A stretch of DNA of 64,000 nt, from NCBI RefSeq assembly GCF_016808335.1, contig NC_053149.1:26719339-26783338 (forward strand), in the 5' to 3' direction. The notes beneath the pieces are model-generated. The model ran no database searches. It was given only the letters and a program-made list of their open reading frames with translations, and was not told the DNA's origin. This stretch comes from Panicum virgatum. Its lineage: Eukaryota; Streptophyta; Magnoliopsida; Poales; Poaceae. This document shows, one piece after another, positions 11,310 to 22,900 of this stretch; positions within the stretch are counted from its first letter, which is position 1; each line of letters opens with the position of its first letter. A program made the translations under genes and the position numbers.

Positions 11310-12494
11310 CTATGTGTGACCAACGTTGATGACGGTGTACGGTCCTTCCCATTTTCTACGAAGCTTGCCATGTCCGAATAGCTTAACCCTGGAATTAAAG
11401 AGCAATACCTCATCTCCCGGCTTGAACTCCTTCTGCTTGATTCTTTTGTCATGCCATTTCTTTGTCTTCTCTTTGTAGATTTTGGCACTGTGGTATGCTT
11501 TGTCCCTCCATTCTTCCAGCTCTGATAGCTGTTGCTTTCTGAGCATTCTGGCTTTCTTAAAGTCCATGTTGAATTTCCAAATTGCCCAGTGTGCCCTGTG
11601 TTCTAGCTCAACAGGCAAGTGGCATGTTTTTCCATATACTAGCTGATAGGGTGACATGCCTATTGGTGTTTTGTATGCAGTCCGATATGCCCAAAGGGCA
11701 TCGGGTAGCTTCGTCTTCCATGATTTCCCCATCTCTTGTACTGTCTTTTGCAGAATGTTCTTGATTTGTTTATTTGATGTTTCTGCTTGACAATTGGTTT
11801 GAGGATAATATGGAGTTGCAATATTGTGCTCTGCACCAAGCTCTTTCAGGAAGTTTCGGAAGGTCTTATCAATGAAGTGAGACCTTCCGTCACTTATCAC
11901 CATCCTTGGTGTTCCAAAACAAGGAAAGATGACCTCGTGGAACATCCTTCGAGCATGCTTGGCATCGACAGCACGGCATGGCATTGCTTCTACCCACTTT
12001 GACACATAGTCGACTGCCACGAGGATGTATTCGCTGTCATAGGACTTTGGGAATGGTCCCATGAAGTCAATGCCCCAAATGTCAAATAATTCTACCTGGA
12101 GGTTGTTCTGGAGGGGCATTGCATCTCTTGCAGTGATTCCTCCATGGTGCTGGCAACTTCGGCATTTCCGGATGAAGTCTTTGGTGTCCTTGTACATGGT
12201 TGGCCAAAAGAATCCGCTTTTCCAGATCTTGGCCTGAGTACGGTATACACCATAGTGTCCCCCATATGGTGCCGCATGACATTTCTCAATGATTCTTATT
12301 CCTTCGGCTGTGGGTACACATCTTCTTAGCAAGCCATCAGCACAAACTCTGTAGAGGAACGGATCGTCCCATAGGTGGCGTCTACTTTCGTAGACCAGCT
12401 TCTTCTTGTTTTCCCCTGGTGGTACATACCCTACAACCATAAAATTCACAATATCTGCATACCAGGGTGTGACGTCCGTTACCTTCAAGAGCAT
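11310..12494 (-). pseudogene. Element B integrase (open 394-codon segment of pol)
   Basis: The zinc-binding N-terminus is visible as [14 protein letters not shown] followed by [13 protein letters not shown] (H-H-C-C). The catalytic DDE residues are Asp in [11 protein letters not shown], Asp in [12 protein letters not shown] and Glu in [11 protein letters not shown]. The C-terminus has [29 protein letters not shown], the usual end of Athila integrase. The domain itself has no stop, but a stop just upstream (near 12526) and frameshifts in RT separate it from the rest of pol, so no full polyprotein can be made. QTNCQAE has Cys where relatives have Gly. Confidence 0.9.
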
Positions 12495-13165
12495 GTCATC
12501 CCGGAGAAAGTCATTTATCGGTAGCTCCTACATGTTACTGAAATGCATACGCGATAAATGATCTGCAACAGAGTTTTCTACTCCCTTTTTATCTTTTATT
12601 TCAATATCAAATTCTTGGAGTAGAAGGATCCAACGTATCAAGTGAGGTTTAGCATCTTTCTTAGCGAGAAAATGTTTCAAAGCAGCATGATCAGTGTAAA
12701 CAACAATCTTTGCTCCTACTAAGTAGGATCTAAACTTGTCAATAGCGAAGACAATGGCAAGGAGCTCTTTTTCAGCGGTAGCATATTTTAGTTGAGCTCC
12801 TGTCAGAGTCTTGCTATCATAAGCGATCGCATGATGCTTCCTATCCTTAGTTTGGCCGAGGACGGCCCCTACGGCGTAGTCACTAGCATCACACATGATT
12901 TCAAAGGGGAGCGTCCAATCTGGGGGCTGGATGATTGGCACTGAGATGAGTGCCTTCTTGAGAGTGTGAAAGGCATCAAAGCACTCATCAGTGAAGTCAA
13001 AGGGTGCATCCTTAGCTAAGAGGCTCGTGAGGGGTCTAGCGATGTGAGAAAAATCCTTGATGAAACGGTGGTAGAACCCAACATGGCCTAGAAAGCTACG
13101 GATTCACTTGACATTAACAGGGGGTGGAAGCTTTTCTATAACTTCAATCTTGGCTCGATCCACCT
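12495..13165 (-). pseudogene. Element B RNase H region
   Basis: The open part (12528-12941) holds the Ty3-type RNase [21 protein letters not shown], then [30 protein letters not shown], and [11 protein letters not shown]. The Asp-Glu-Asp catalytic set is present. Upstream, the RT thumb reads [22 protein letters not shown] in pieces: a stop codon lies at about 13105 and a frameshift near 13166 separates it from the palm. It would degrade the RNA strand during reverse transcription. Confidence 0.88.
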
Positions 13166-13960
13166 CTATCCCACAGAAACACGGTGCCCTAAGACAATGC
13201 CCTCGCGGACCATGAAATGGCACTTTTCCCAATTAAGTACCAAGTCTTTCTCCGCACATCGTTGTAAGACCTTATCTAAATTCTCAAGACAGTGATCAAA
13301 GGTTTTTCCATAGACGGAGAAATCGTCCATGAAAACTTCCATGATATGCTCAATCATGTCTGAGAAAATAGACATCATGCACCTTTGGAATGAAGCGGGT
13401 GCATTGCACAACCCAAACGACTTTCTACGATAGGCATACATTCCATAAGGGCATGTGAATGTGGTCTTACTTTGGTCATCAGGGTGGATGGGGATATGGT
13501 GATAACCGGAATACCCATCAAGGAAACAGAAGAAGGAATGATTTGCAAGCCGCTCCAACATTTCATCAATGAAGGGCGACGGGAAATGATCCTTCTTTTT
13601 AGCCTTATTGAGTTTCCTATAATCTATGCACATCCTCCACCCAGTAGGGAGACATTGAGCGATCAACTCATTCTTCTCGTTGGGGACAACTGTCAAACCT
13701 CCCTCCTTAGGCACAACCTGAACGGGACTAACCCACTCGCTATACGACACGGGGTAGATAACCCCGGCGTGTAGGAGTTTCAGGACCTCCTTCTTAAAGA
13801 CTTCCCTCATCGCATTGTTCAACCTCCTTTGAGGTTCCCTAGAAGGTGTAAAAGCTGGATCCAAGGGGATGCGATGGGTGCAAAGAGTTGGGCTAATTCC
13901 CTTCAGATCTTGGAGGGAATATCCCAGAACAGTTCGGTGTTTCTCTAGGACGGTGATTAG
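13166..13960 (-). pseudogene. Element B reverse transcriptase
   Basis: The RT carries GVIYPVSYSEWVSPVQVVPKE, GWRMCIDYRKLNKAKKKDHFP, FCFLDGYSGYHHI, FGLCNAPASFQRCM and the catalytic box EVFMDDFSVYG (FMDD, typical for Athila). It is in the same frame as the upstream gag-protease segment but separated from it by a TGA at 13961-13963. The frame is lost after VLGHRVS at 13166, a frameshift relative to the RNase H part. Confidence 0.9.
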
Positions 13961-15127
13961 TCACGCTGATTCCTCTTCTGAAAGTTTGTCGCTAATGATC
14001 ACCGGAGACTGTGAATCACCGTGGAGGAAGGCGTAATAGAGGCCTGCGGGTAAAGGTTTCAACTCGATCGGAGGTCTAGGGGGAGACTCGAACTCGGATA
14101 TGTCTATGGGTTCGGTGGGATCATCAACCTCCTCGATGAACTTTTTAGCATCTTTTTCAAGGAGGGATTCTGGTGAGTCGAAAGGGAGAATTCCCGTCAC
14201 CTCCATGATTGGTTCAGAGTCAAGGGAAGGTTTGGCCAAAGAGTTTGCGGCTCTGGAGATTTGGACCGAAAAGGTTTCCTTCCCTAGACGGACATCGAGT
14301 TTACCTTGAGTCGGGGCATCCATAAGCAATTTCTCAGTGGGGTGCCCGATCATGAGATCGAAGTCTTGGACATTGAAAACATGAAAATCAAGGGTCACAT
14401 TGACGTTTTTGTGCTTGACAGTCATGTTCTGCAAAATTCCAATTCCTTCTAGAATTTTTCTAGAGGAAGTCTGGAATGTTTTGTCGGTTTGTACTAATGG
14501 CTCATCTCCCAAGAGTTGAAATGCACATTCACTAGAGATGATGTTGGCTCCGATAGTGGGACTGTAGAGGATGTCTACCGGGGTTCCTATTATGGTACAA
14601 GGAATGGTTAACAAAGGGGAGTTGATCCGGAGAACTTCTGGTGACAGCTCCGTCTCCCTTGACCATTCGCCGGCCATGATGGCTGTTACCTTCTTGACAT
14701 TTCCCCTAAGGAATGTAGCTTCTATAGGATATGTGGACGGGATAGGAACCGGCGGCTTCCTCGTGCAGAGATAGTTTGAGGTGTTTCCGAAATCTTCAAA
14801 AAGTTCATCCTCGAACTCGAAAGGGAGCTCTGAAGGTTGAATTTCTTCTTCCTCCGGAGCCTGTGGTTCAGAAGAGGGTTCTAGAGCTGAATCTTGGGTT
14901 GTGGGAGATGAAAGACCTGATTCGGCCGCTAGAATGTCCTCATGGCTTGACGTATGTTCTTCTTGGGAGGATCCAGCGTTAGCAACGAAGGAGGTGTTTT
15001 CTATGATATGATCTAGGATTTCCCTACCTTCGGATGGAGTTTTATGGGAAAAGGATCCTCCAGTAGCAACATCAAGGTAAAGCACGGATTCCGTGTCGAG
15101 CCTGATGTAAAAATGTTGAAGTAACAC
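13961..15127 (-). pseudogene. Element B gag C-terminus and protease-like region
   Basis: An open segment of 388 codons. The first part (HVLLQHFYIRLD, then SEGREILDHIIENTSF) matches the C-terminal gag region of Athila-type elements. An acidic, Glu/Pro-rich linker follows. From about residue 190 it looks like a retropepsin fold: IIGTPVDILYSPTIGANIIS, GIGILQNMTVKHKNVNVTLDFHVF and FDLMIGHPTEKL. The catalytic D-[ST]-G is not present at the expected place: PTIGAN occurs where DTGA or DSGA would stand. I recall this substitution in some grass Athila-like elements. It ends at TGA 13961-13963. Confidence 0.75.
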
Positions 15128-15614
15128 ATGATCGGATATCGACAGGTTAGGGCCAGATATTAGAAGAAGTGAAAACCTAGCCCAGGCCGTACCTATGGAT
15201 TCCTTCTCATTCTGCTGAAAGCAGAGGATATCCCTTCATAAAACGACTATACGGGATTGGGGCAAAAATGAAAGACAAAAGTTGTCTCTAAGTTCATCCC
15301 AGCTTCCGTTCATGCTTCCTACGGTATGCATGTACCATTGTTTCGCCCTCTCAACAAGAGAAGGGAAACAACTTACACTTGAGGGTATCGGGTGACATGC
15401 CTGCGATGGCGCGACATGAACACACTTGCTCAAACTCCCTCAGATGATGGTAAGGGTTTTCGCTATCTAACCCGGAGAAGGATAGTTTCTGGACCATAGC
15501 GATAAGGTCGGGGCGGAGCTCATAGCTGGATGCAAGAATTGGGTGCTTGGATTGCAGAGGCTCTAAGAGCTCACCCTTAGGAGCAGAGAAGCTTAGGATA
15601 GATGGCTGCTCCAT
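15128..15614 (-). pseudogene. gag: Element B gag N-terminal part, frameshifted
   Basis: The likely start is the ATG at 15614-15612 (MEQPSILSFSAPKGELLE), about 110 bp inside the primer site. It contains SENPYHHLREFEQVCSC, then after a frameshift near 15370 WYMHTVGSMNGSWDELRDNFCLSFLP, then after another shift near 15240 a stretch around SIGTAWARF that joins the next segment. These are characteristic of Athila capsid. Three reading frames are needed, so the gene is dead. Confidence 0.8.
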
Positions 15615-15724
15615 GATAGAAGGGGTGAGGATAGAAGAAAGATAAAGAAAACTTTTGATTTTTTTTGTTTTGAAAAGATAAGATACGAGGACCAACTTGG
15701 TTCGAAGAGAGATACAACAACAGT

Positions 15725-15742
15725 TCCCCGGCAACGGTGCCA
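15725..15742 (-). other. Element B primer binding site
   Basis: The - strand reads TGGCACCGTTGCCGGGGA, seven bases inside the 5' LTR. It differs at one base from the TGGCGCC form complementary to the 3' end of plant tRNA-Asp. Confidence 0.85.
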
Positions 15743-15749
15743 GAAAGCT

Positions 15750-17179
15750 TGTTGGGTATTTTAATGACTGCGAATAAATCCGCAAGCGCACGGATACCGT
15801 TGTAGCTTCCACCCGTGAGTATTCAAGGGTTATCGTATCCACAGGGAACGTGTGTGCACTAACTTCTACTGAGTCGGTCCAAGGACACACCAAGATAAAT
15901 GGCGAGGATAGAGAGGATTCCTGAGGTAGTACTATAGATGAGTTAAGGTCGATCTCTCGGGCTAGATACTTGCTTCGGGCACCGGCTTACCCCTGAAATG
16001 GTCAGGAGACTCCGGCCAACAGCTCTACGCTATATCCGAACGTGGAGGGCTACTAAGGACCAACAGGGCTGTCACCATCTGTGGACTACCTCACAGACCG
16101 TGTGATATAAGGAAAACAAAGGTAACCCTTAGCCTAGACACCACGTCTATGCTACTGATTACTACCGCAGTCTAACTATGTTTGGTACCCCATAGCAAAC
16201 TACAGCACTCTAAATAAATACAGAGCGACAAACCCGAGAGTAAGAGAATTGATCTCACTCAAAGATAAGTACTATGCAAGAACAGAGAATCACAAATACC
16301 AACTTACTTTACTATGAAAGAAGCCAATATCCGTAGAGGTACAGCTTGGAGAAGAACACCGACAGGCCCGGCGCTTCCCCGAACTACTCCTCACTCTCCT
16401 CCTTTATTCTAGCACTAGACAACTAGCGCGTCGCCTTTGCAATGTGGCTCTAATCCTACTCTTGAATGGTGTGTGTTGAGTGTGTGGAGGGAGGCCCCTT
16501 TTATAGCCCCTTGAGGTCATTTCCCGCCAAGATAAACATGGAAACATTCACAACCGCCTTCTGGAGAATCAAAGTGATCTTCCCACCAAAGTGCACTTGG
16601 ACGGCCTTCAGGGGAGGGTTTTGGCCGAACCCGTGGTTCGGTCGGCCCCACCTTGCTGCCTCTGGCCACTGTCCTTCTTTGGTACACTGCCTGGTGGGCC
16701 CTGATGTTGGTACATTGGTGCCGGGGTTTCGTTGGTCGGTTTGGTCTGTCAAGTGGGCCTCTTTTGCATGTGTTACGCAGGACGCGATCTTCTGCGACTT
16801 TGTCTGCGTATTCATCGTGTTTTCTTCTTATTCCGGACTTGTGCTCCTAAAAACATAAATCTTCGAAAACAACTGTGGAGCTAGGTTAGTTATACAAATA
16901 TGCAAGTAAGAGGTATAGTTTTCCTTCTTTTATGAGCATAGTTGACGGTCATATTTCGCACTTAACGACCGTCAACACGCGGGATGGGATCTTCTGTGTG
17001 TTTTTCTCTGTGTTCCCTTGTGTTTTCCTCATATTTCACCAGTGGGTGCCTGCAGATCATAATTCACCAAAACTCGTGGAATTGATTAGAATTAAGTCCT
17101 ACAACTACGTTTGGTGTTTGATTGATCGGAAAAGCTGCAGGAGTTGACAGCTTTATTTTTGACTTAAGGACCGTCAACA
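15750..17179 (-). repeat. Element B 5' LTR (1430 bp)
   Basis: On the - strand it begins TGTTGACGGTCC at 17179 and ends ACCCAACA at 15750. It has a good TATA box (CTATAAAAGGGG, 16497-16508). The end near 15750 contains the ACGGTATCCGTGCGCTTGCG segment common to Athila-type LTRs, and shared in part with the solo LTR at 49817. Confidence 0.93.
16497..16508 (-). promoter_or_regulatory. TATA box of element B 5' LTR
   Basis: GGCTATAAAAGG on the - strand, followed by the CT-rich leader CCTCCCTCCACACAC. Well placed for the LTR promoter. Confidence 0.65.
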
Positions 17180-17661
17180 CCCCCCTCGCGCCTTTCGGTA
17201 AGCTACTAACAAGCTAGAGAAATCTAATTGTATCTTGAGGTACTTGTACGGGTCCGTCGCCCCCACCTCGATGCTGCGCAGCTGAAGCTTGCACGTCGGA
17301 GTGAAGGCTGGAGCGGAGGCCGAGCACCGTCCCCACGCGCGGGATGATAGAGATAGCAAGGGGATGACGCTAGGCAAAAGAAGCGAGTGGAGGGGAGGAG
17401 ATGGCGAGTGTGATAGCAAGGGGATGACGCTGGGCAAAAAGAGTCAATTGGATTGGATTTTCTATCACTGCTAATCCAAATTTGCCTAGTCAAGTGGATT
17501 TACCTAGTTTCTTGAAGATGCTTTAAAGTGCACGTATGGCCCCTGCAAATACCATTTTGAGAGGCGGATCATGAGCTCACCCGCCCCTGGAAATGCATTT
17601 CCAGGAGTGGGTTAGGGCATGACCCGACCCTAAAAATTGATTTTTAAGGGCGGGTGTGTTA
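17180..17661. mobile_element. CACTA (En/Spm) transposon fragment, left part
   Basis: No ORF of note. 17560-17661 carries inverted GGGCGGGT / ACCCGCCCCTGGAAATG blocks, typical of grass CACTA subterminal repeats. It continues across element C (target duplication CCCCG) at 38051-38155, where the CACTA terminus is found. 17352-17380 and 17412-17440 are a 60-bp-spaced direct repeat (GATAGCAAGGGGATGACGCT). The outer end on this side is not seen. Confidence 0.6.
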
Positions 17662-17666
17662 CCCCG

Positions 17667-18691
17667 TGTTGACGCGAAACGATCACACACCGAGCCCGAG
17701 ATCCCCGTACGCTAAGCTCGGGCTGCACTTGATTCTAACAAAGGCGTGTCAGTCAATTTGACCTATAAATTGACAAGGAAATAGCAAACCATCAAATTCA
17801 AGAGTGTATCGGCTGGATTTTCGAATCACTCTTACACAACGTATCGGCAAGCCTCTGCCGAGACAGAAAACAACAATAGATCGGGTACAAAGAGCATGTA
17901 ATAAAGGTGATCTACAGGGAATCGGCAATGAGCTGTCGATACTGGTATGTAACTAGACAGCTAGATCTAAAGCCGACATGTGCCAGGTAACAATGTACAA
18001 ACCCACGAATGTATGGACCTGGACAAAGCTAAGCTTGTAACCGATCTAATCAGCTTTACAAAGTTTATCATGATAAACAAGGAGCTTACAGCCGATTAGA
18101 AAGATCACTAAGCCGGATAGTTTTTGAATAAATCTAAACAAGAAAACAGCGATACGCCCGAGATCAAAGCTTAGATAAATTCGGTAAATTTTGAATAGAT
18201 CTAAACGAAGCCACAACAATGCGCCCAGAAGATAAAGCTCATATTTACTCGACAAACAAAGACTTACCAGCAAACCAAGTCGCTCGAATGTGAGTCGTCC
18301 TTGATCAGCTTGAAAGAACTCGCAAGAAAAAGAAAAAAGGATGGCGAAGTCGCCGAGGAGAAAGTAAATTGCAAGTAGTAAAGTTGTGTTTGTTGGATGT
18401 GTATCAATCTTTTACAATAGCCGAGGGGTTCATATTTGTACCCCACGCTAACACAATCCCAGCCGATCACGGTAAATCACAAATCTATTCTATAAAACAA
18501 AACGAATTCTAAAACTAGATAACTCTTGCCAAACCGAAGCCAAAATATCTGGTCAACTTCCCCTTCTTCGGTCAACAAGATTTTCAATGGTGATGCACGA
18601 TCACCCCTCCAAGTCCATCGATCATACCATATAGAACCTTTTCTCCTTTGCAACACTCCTTCTTGACATGTGTCAAAATTTGGTGTCAACA
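17667..18691 (-). repeat. Element C 3' LTR
   Basis: Begins TGTTGACGCG and ends GTGTCAACA on the + strand. Matches 37019-38045 along its length with scattered substitutions and small indels, most of them in the first 150 bp. Confidence 0.93.
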
Positions 18692-18704
18692 CATGCCCCC
18701 CACA
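18692..18704 (-). other. Element C polypurine tract
   Basis: The - strand reads TGTGGGGGGCATG directly before the 3' LTR. Fits the plus-strand primer of Tat elements and resembles the tract of element A. Confidence 0.85.
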
Positions 18705-18964
18705 ATTTCGGAGTAAAACGTCTTTTTTACTTTGAAATTAATCCTTGTCATGATTACGCTGCCGAACGGTCCTCTCATTACTGCCATCTCGCTTACCGTG
18801 CGGGTGGGCGAACGAAAATCTCTTCTTTGCCCTTCTCCCTTCATCTTCCCGTCAGGAATCTGCCGATTCACCTTCCGTCTTTTTACCCATGCGCTCCTCA
18901 ATTAAATCCAGGGGTAAAAATCACACCAGCACACTGCAACCGATTCATCTTCCTTACCTCGCTC

Positions 18965-18973
18965 TATAAATAA
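18965..18973 (+). promoter_or_regulatory. TATA-like box upstream of the antisense gene in element C
   Basis: TATAAATAA on the + strand, about 100 bp before the ATG at 19071, follows a stretch between the polypurine tract and the gene. It suggests that the antisense gene has a promoter of its own. No experimental support is available. Confidence 0.5.
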
Positions 18974-19070
18974 CCCCATCGGCACTATAGTTTCTTCATC
19001 GGCCATAGCCTCCTTCGCTTTCTTCCTTCTTTAGCCAAAAACCCCAGTCTCCTTTTCTTCCTTCAAGCAA

Positions 19071-19800
19071 ATGGCCAGCATCAAGTGTGCCGGCAAGGGT
19101 TCCTCTGGCACTCCTCCACCACTCCATCCCCGCCTCGGGTAAGACGCTTCTCTTTCTCTACTAATGCTGCATTTCAGATATGCATCTGACCACTTCCTGA
19201 TTTCTGTAGGGACGGCGACGCCGAGCTCCCCACCAACTTCCAGGACCTGGACGAGGGCACCCAGGGGCTCATCCATGACCTCCTCCGCCAACGCAATGAG
19301 GCCCGCCGCGATATTGACCGGGCACAGATAGATCAGGTCGTCATCCGCGGCCAGCTCTCCTTCGCCGACACCAGGGTCGCCAGTAAGTTCTTCTGACTAT
19401 GCCTTCTTTTGCGATCATCTTTGATTTCTTGCTCTAATCTCTTTTTTATCCAGACCTGGAGTCGCATGTCCAGACTCTCCTGGACGCTTCCCGAGTCGCC
19501 ATAGACTCGGTGAATGCGAAGGGGAGCACCGTTGCCACGCGCCTGCGGAACATCCCAGCCCGTGTCAAGGAAGTCGCCCGCCACGGAGCTCACGAGGGTG
19601 CCGCCAGGGCCATCGCCATGATCTTCACCATGTTCGAAGCAGACTTCTAGCAGTCGGAGCCAGTCTTCCCTGAGTGGGGCGCGGCACGGCAGACCTTCGA
19701 GGAGCTCATCGATGACCTCTACTTCCCTGCTGATGCCATCGTCGGCGACGTTAGCTTGGACGGGGTCATCGGCAATCTCTTTGGAGATGAGTCAAATTAG
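19071..19800 (+). pseudogene. Antisense intron-containing gene carried by element C, one in-frame stop
   Basis: It lies between pol and the 3' LTR and runs opposite to the element. Three exons are proposed: 19071-19138, 19210-19382 and 19454-19800, with GT-AG borders (GTAAGA...CTGTAG, GTAAGT...TCCAG) that keep one frame. The product would be about 195 residues: a helical middle (LIHDLLRQRNEARRDIDRAQ, then LESHVQTLLDASRVAIDSV) and an acidic end with FEELIDDLYFPADAIVGDV. A TAG at 19648-19650 interrupts exon 3 just before the conserved-looking end; the natural stop is 19798-19800. Tat elements are known to carry an extra ORF, often antisense, at this site. I do not recognise the protein family and infer no function. 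The introns argue that it is transcribed independently of the element RNA, where they would be inverted and unspliceable. Confidence 0.65.
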
Positions 19801-19918
19801 GTTGTATTATGTAACACCCTATCTGGCTTTTTGTAAATATAATCAATGGACGGGCCTCCTCCCTTTTCGCCTTTTGTCTTGTCTTGTCTCGATTTCTCCT
19901 TTTAATTTTCACACTGCA

Positions 19919-22900
19919 TGTAACACCCGGTTTATAAAAGAACATAAACCGAGCAATCATATACGTGCCAGGATCAAGTCACACGTATATACAACAGAAT
20001 GAACAGTATATCATAGCACATATCACGTAAAAAGATATAATAAAGCGAATACGAATGTTATTTATTACAATAATGACAAAAATGTCTGATACAGCGGAAG
20101 CGAAGTACAAAATACGATAAAGCTCTCTGAAGCCGAAGCAGGGCGCCACAGGGACGTCGACTGGGAGACGAACACCTAGAAGTCCTCGTAGTCCTGGTAG
20201 CGCTGGACGGACTTCCTCGTGTCGGCAGGAACTGAGCAGCAGTAGCGTAGCCAAGAGGAAAAAGTAGAGAAGAGGCAAGAGTGAGTACACAACTTGTACT
20301 CAACAAGTATAACACAAACTATGAGGCTCTAGGCTGGCTGACTCAACTGCATTAGCTTTTAAGTGTTGGCAAAATTTTATTAAAGCTATTTACTATGAGT
20401 TGATGAATTACCATTGACCCAGTTACATAGTAATTAATCAGAATTAAATAAGAAACTACTGAGAACCAAACCACGACCAAGCCACCAAGGTAACCCCGAG
20501 AAGCACCTCCCTCGTCGGAAGGAGATAACTTCACTAATCAAAAGGAGGATCTGGGCCGCTCATAACCGTGAGCACGGCTAGTATACCAGTTTTACACTCT
20601 GCAGAGGTTGCACATCTTTACCCACAAGTCGTGAGCTACGCCAGTTGTTCATCACACTTCCTTAGGTGAGATGGCCAGCGACTCACTACGAGGCCTTTAA
20701 GAAGAATCTCGTTGGTAAGGCGTAACCGCGAGAGTTAGGTCGGCGACGATGGGGCCCACCTCCAGGGGTACAAGCACGTAGCACAGACCAAGCCGGAGGA
20801 GCAGGGACCATTGAAGCTTACTACTCTTGCCCCGCAGGTAAGTTACTCCAAACCAAAAAGATCTAATTATTACGCCAAGTCTATCCCATTCTAGCCTTGT
20901 GGTAGCGCTGTTGTCCCAGGTTGTCGCTCTATGAACCGGTCCTTATGGAGAGTGGCCAACCAAGCACTAAGCACCGTGCTGGCCCCCTAAACCATGTTTC
21001 TAACAAAACCAGTTTTAACGAGAAGTGAGCCACTCAAGCCACACAGAGTGCCACTCTCAGAATTAAATTCAAGTAAACCATTAATCAATTTAATTAAAAA
21101 GGACCAGAGTGTGTTATAGCGCAGCAACCTAGCACAACTAACCAAAATGCAACCCAAAGGTATATATAAAGGATATAAAGTGGCTAGGAAAGTCCTTATA
21201 GGCATACAGTATTAAAATGCAGTATGAAAATGTATTTAAAAGTGATGGGTTGTTCATGTTATACTTGCCTTCCTCGTACTGCTCCTGCTGCTGCTCAAAG
21301 TGCTCCGAAGACGGCTGCTCCGGGTACTGGTACTGGGGCTCCTCAGATGGATCAACGTCTACTCACGAACACATGGCCAAAACAATGCACGAAAATAAGC
21401 ATACAAACAAACACTAACAAAAAGCTAAGAAACAGTACATCAATACATAAAAACAGCACGCTAAACTAGTCTAAAGCTATTCTACGCGTTGCAACGATCG
21501 CGTGGATATAAAGAACGCTAAAAACGGAGCTAAAACGCATAAACTAGGCCAAAAACAAGTTCTAGGGGCTTATTTGTAAGAAAACTGAAGTTTCAGGGGC
21601 TTTTCTGCTAAAACCGAGGGCTAAAACGTAATTAAGGGATAAACCTAGGGTCTAACGCGTAAAAGAATGAGTGCTGGATGGCGGGTTTGATATTTAACAA
21701 GCTCAGGGGGGTCTGCGCAAAAATTTGGGCCAAACTGTAATTATTTTTCAAGGGCAGTGGACTGCGGGTTGAAAAGCAGAGAGTCCAGGGACTCTTTAGC
21801 AAAAAGTCAAGGCGAAGCGGTACGCTCAGATCTGGACCGTCAGATCCAGATCTAGCGGCTAGGATCAAAGGGGGCGCCGTTCTAATCTGGAGCGCCCATC
21901 TGAGATCGGGTGGCCAGGGTCTATTCGGGCGCGCGGGCGGCGGCGCTAACCGCCGGAGTGTGGCTCCGCGGCGGCGAGCTCGCCGGAGTAGGCGAATCCG
22001 GCGTTCCAGGGGTTAACTCGGCCGGGGTTTGGGTCGGGGATGGACAAAGCAACACGCGTAATCCACCTGAGGGTTTATCTGGGTTCGGGGAGGTCCTGAG
22101 CACGAAGTTCGGCGACCATGGCGGCTCGGGGCGGCGAATTTCGCCGGCGGGTGACGTGCTGGCCTCGAAAGCGGGCTAAAGGCCAATACAACTAGCGCAA
22201 AAGGAAACTCGGGGATCCAGAGTGCTCACCGAGGGCGCGGGGCGGACGGATTCGCGGCACAGCGGGACGTCGGCGGCGAGGTCGATCTGCGGTCGCGGCG
22301 GCGCTTGAGGGAGATGCTGCTGCAGCGGTCGGAGCAGAGGGAAGCGGCTCGGGGAAGATCCGGGTGTCGAGGCGGAGCCGGTGCGCTGCTCGGCCGGGAC
22401 CCCGGCGTGGTGGAGGGGCGTGGCCGCGGCGGCGCGGCTCTGCTCCGGGCGGAGAAATCGCGTAGGCGGCGCTAGGGTTTGGGTGAGTGTGAGGATGGGA
22501 GGTTGAGGGAGGCGCAGGGCTGCGGGGCCAATTTAAGGGGGCCCCGGGCATCTTGGGGAGGCGCGCCCAGGGAGAGGCCGGCGGGAAACGCGGCCGTGAT
22601 CGCGGCCGGGCGTTGCGGGAGGAGGAGGACGACCCTGACGCGTGGGGTCGGCCTGTCAGCGGGCGACGCGCGCGGGCGAAGCGGCTGAGAGCGGGCGGGG
22701 TTGCTGGGCTGCCTGCAGGTGGCCCCGGGTGAGCGCGGGGTGAGAGGGAGGAGCGCGGGGCGTTGGCAGGCCGGGCCCAAGGAGATGGGGGCGTGGGGCG
22801 TGGCCTGGCTGGGCCAGCTTGTCAGAGACAAGGGCGGGGAGGGGAGCGCGGGCGGTCGCTGGCCTAACGCGGGGCTGCGATGCTGAGGGAAGGAGCTGGG

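Larger units (their letters stand above)
8872..17179 (-). mobile_element. Element B: Athila-type Ty3/gypsy retrotransposon, 3' LTR interrupted by element A
   Basis: Read on the - strand: a 5' LTR (17179-15750), a primer site reading TGGCACCGTTGCCGGGGA, gag, a protease-like region, RT, RNase H, integrase, a long non-coding tail, a polypurine tract and a 3' LTR. The primer site is the tRNA-Asp type usual for Athila and related grass elements. The 3' LTR at the left is complete only from 8872 to 9769: the last ~530 bp (matching 15750-16279) are missing because element A sits there. The two LTRs differ at a few percent of sites by eye. The sequence right of 17179 is CACTA-like. Gag and pol carry frameshifts and one in-frame TGA. 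Confidence 0.9.

Noticed and set aside
12082..12289. Short ORFs in other frames over the integrase of element B
   Set aside because: Shadows of the real - strand integrase frame.
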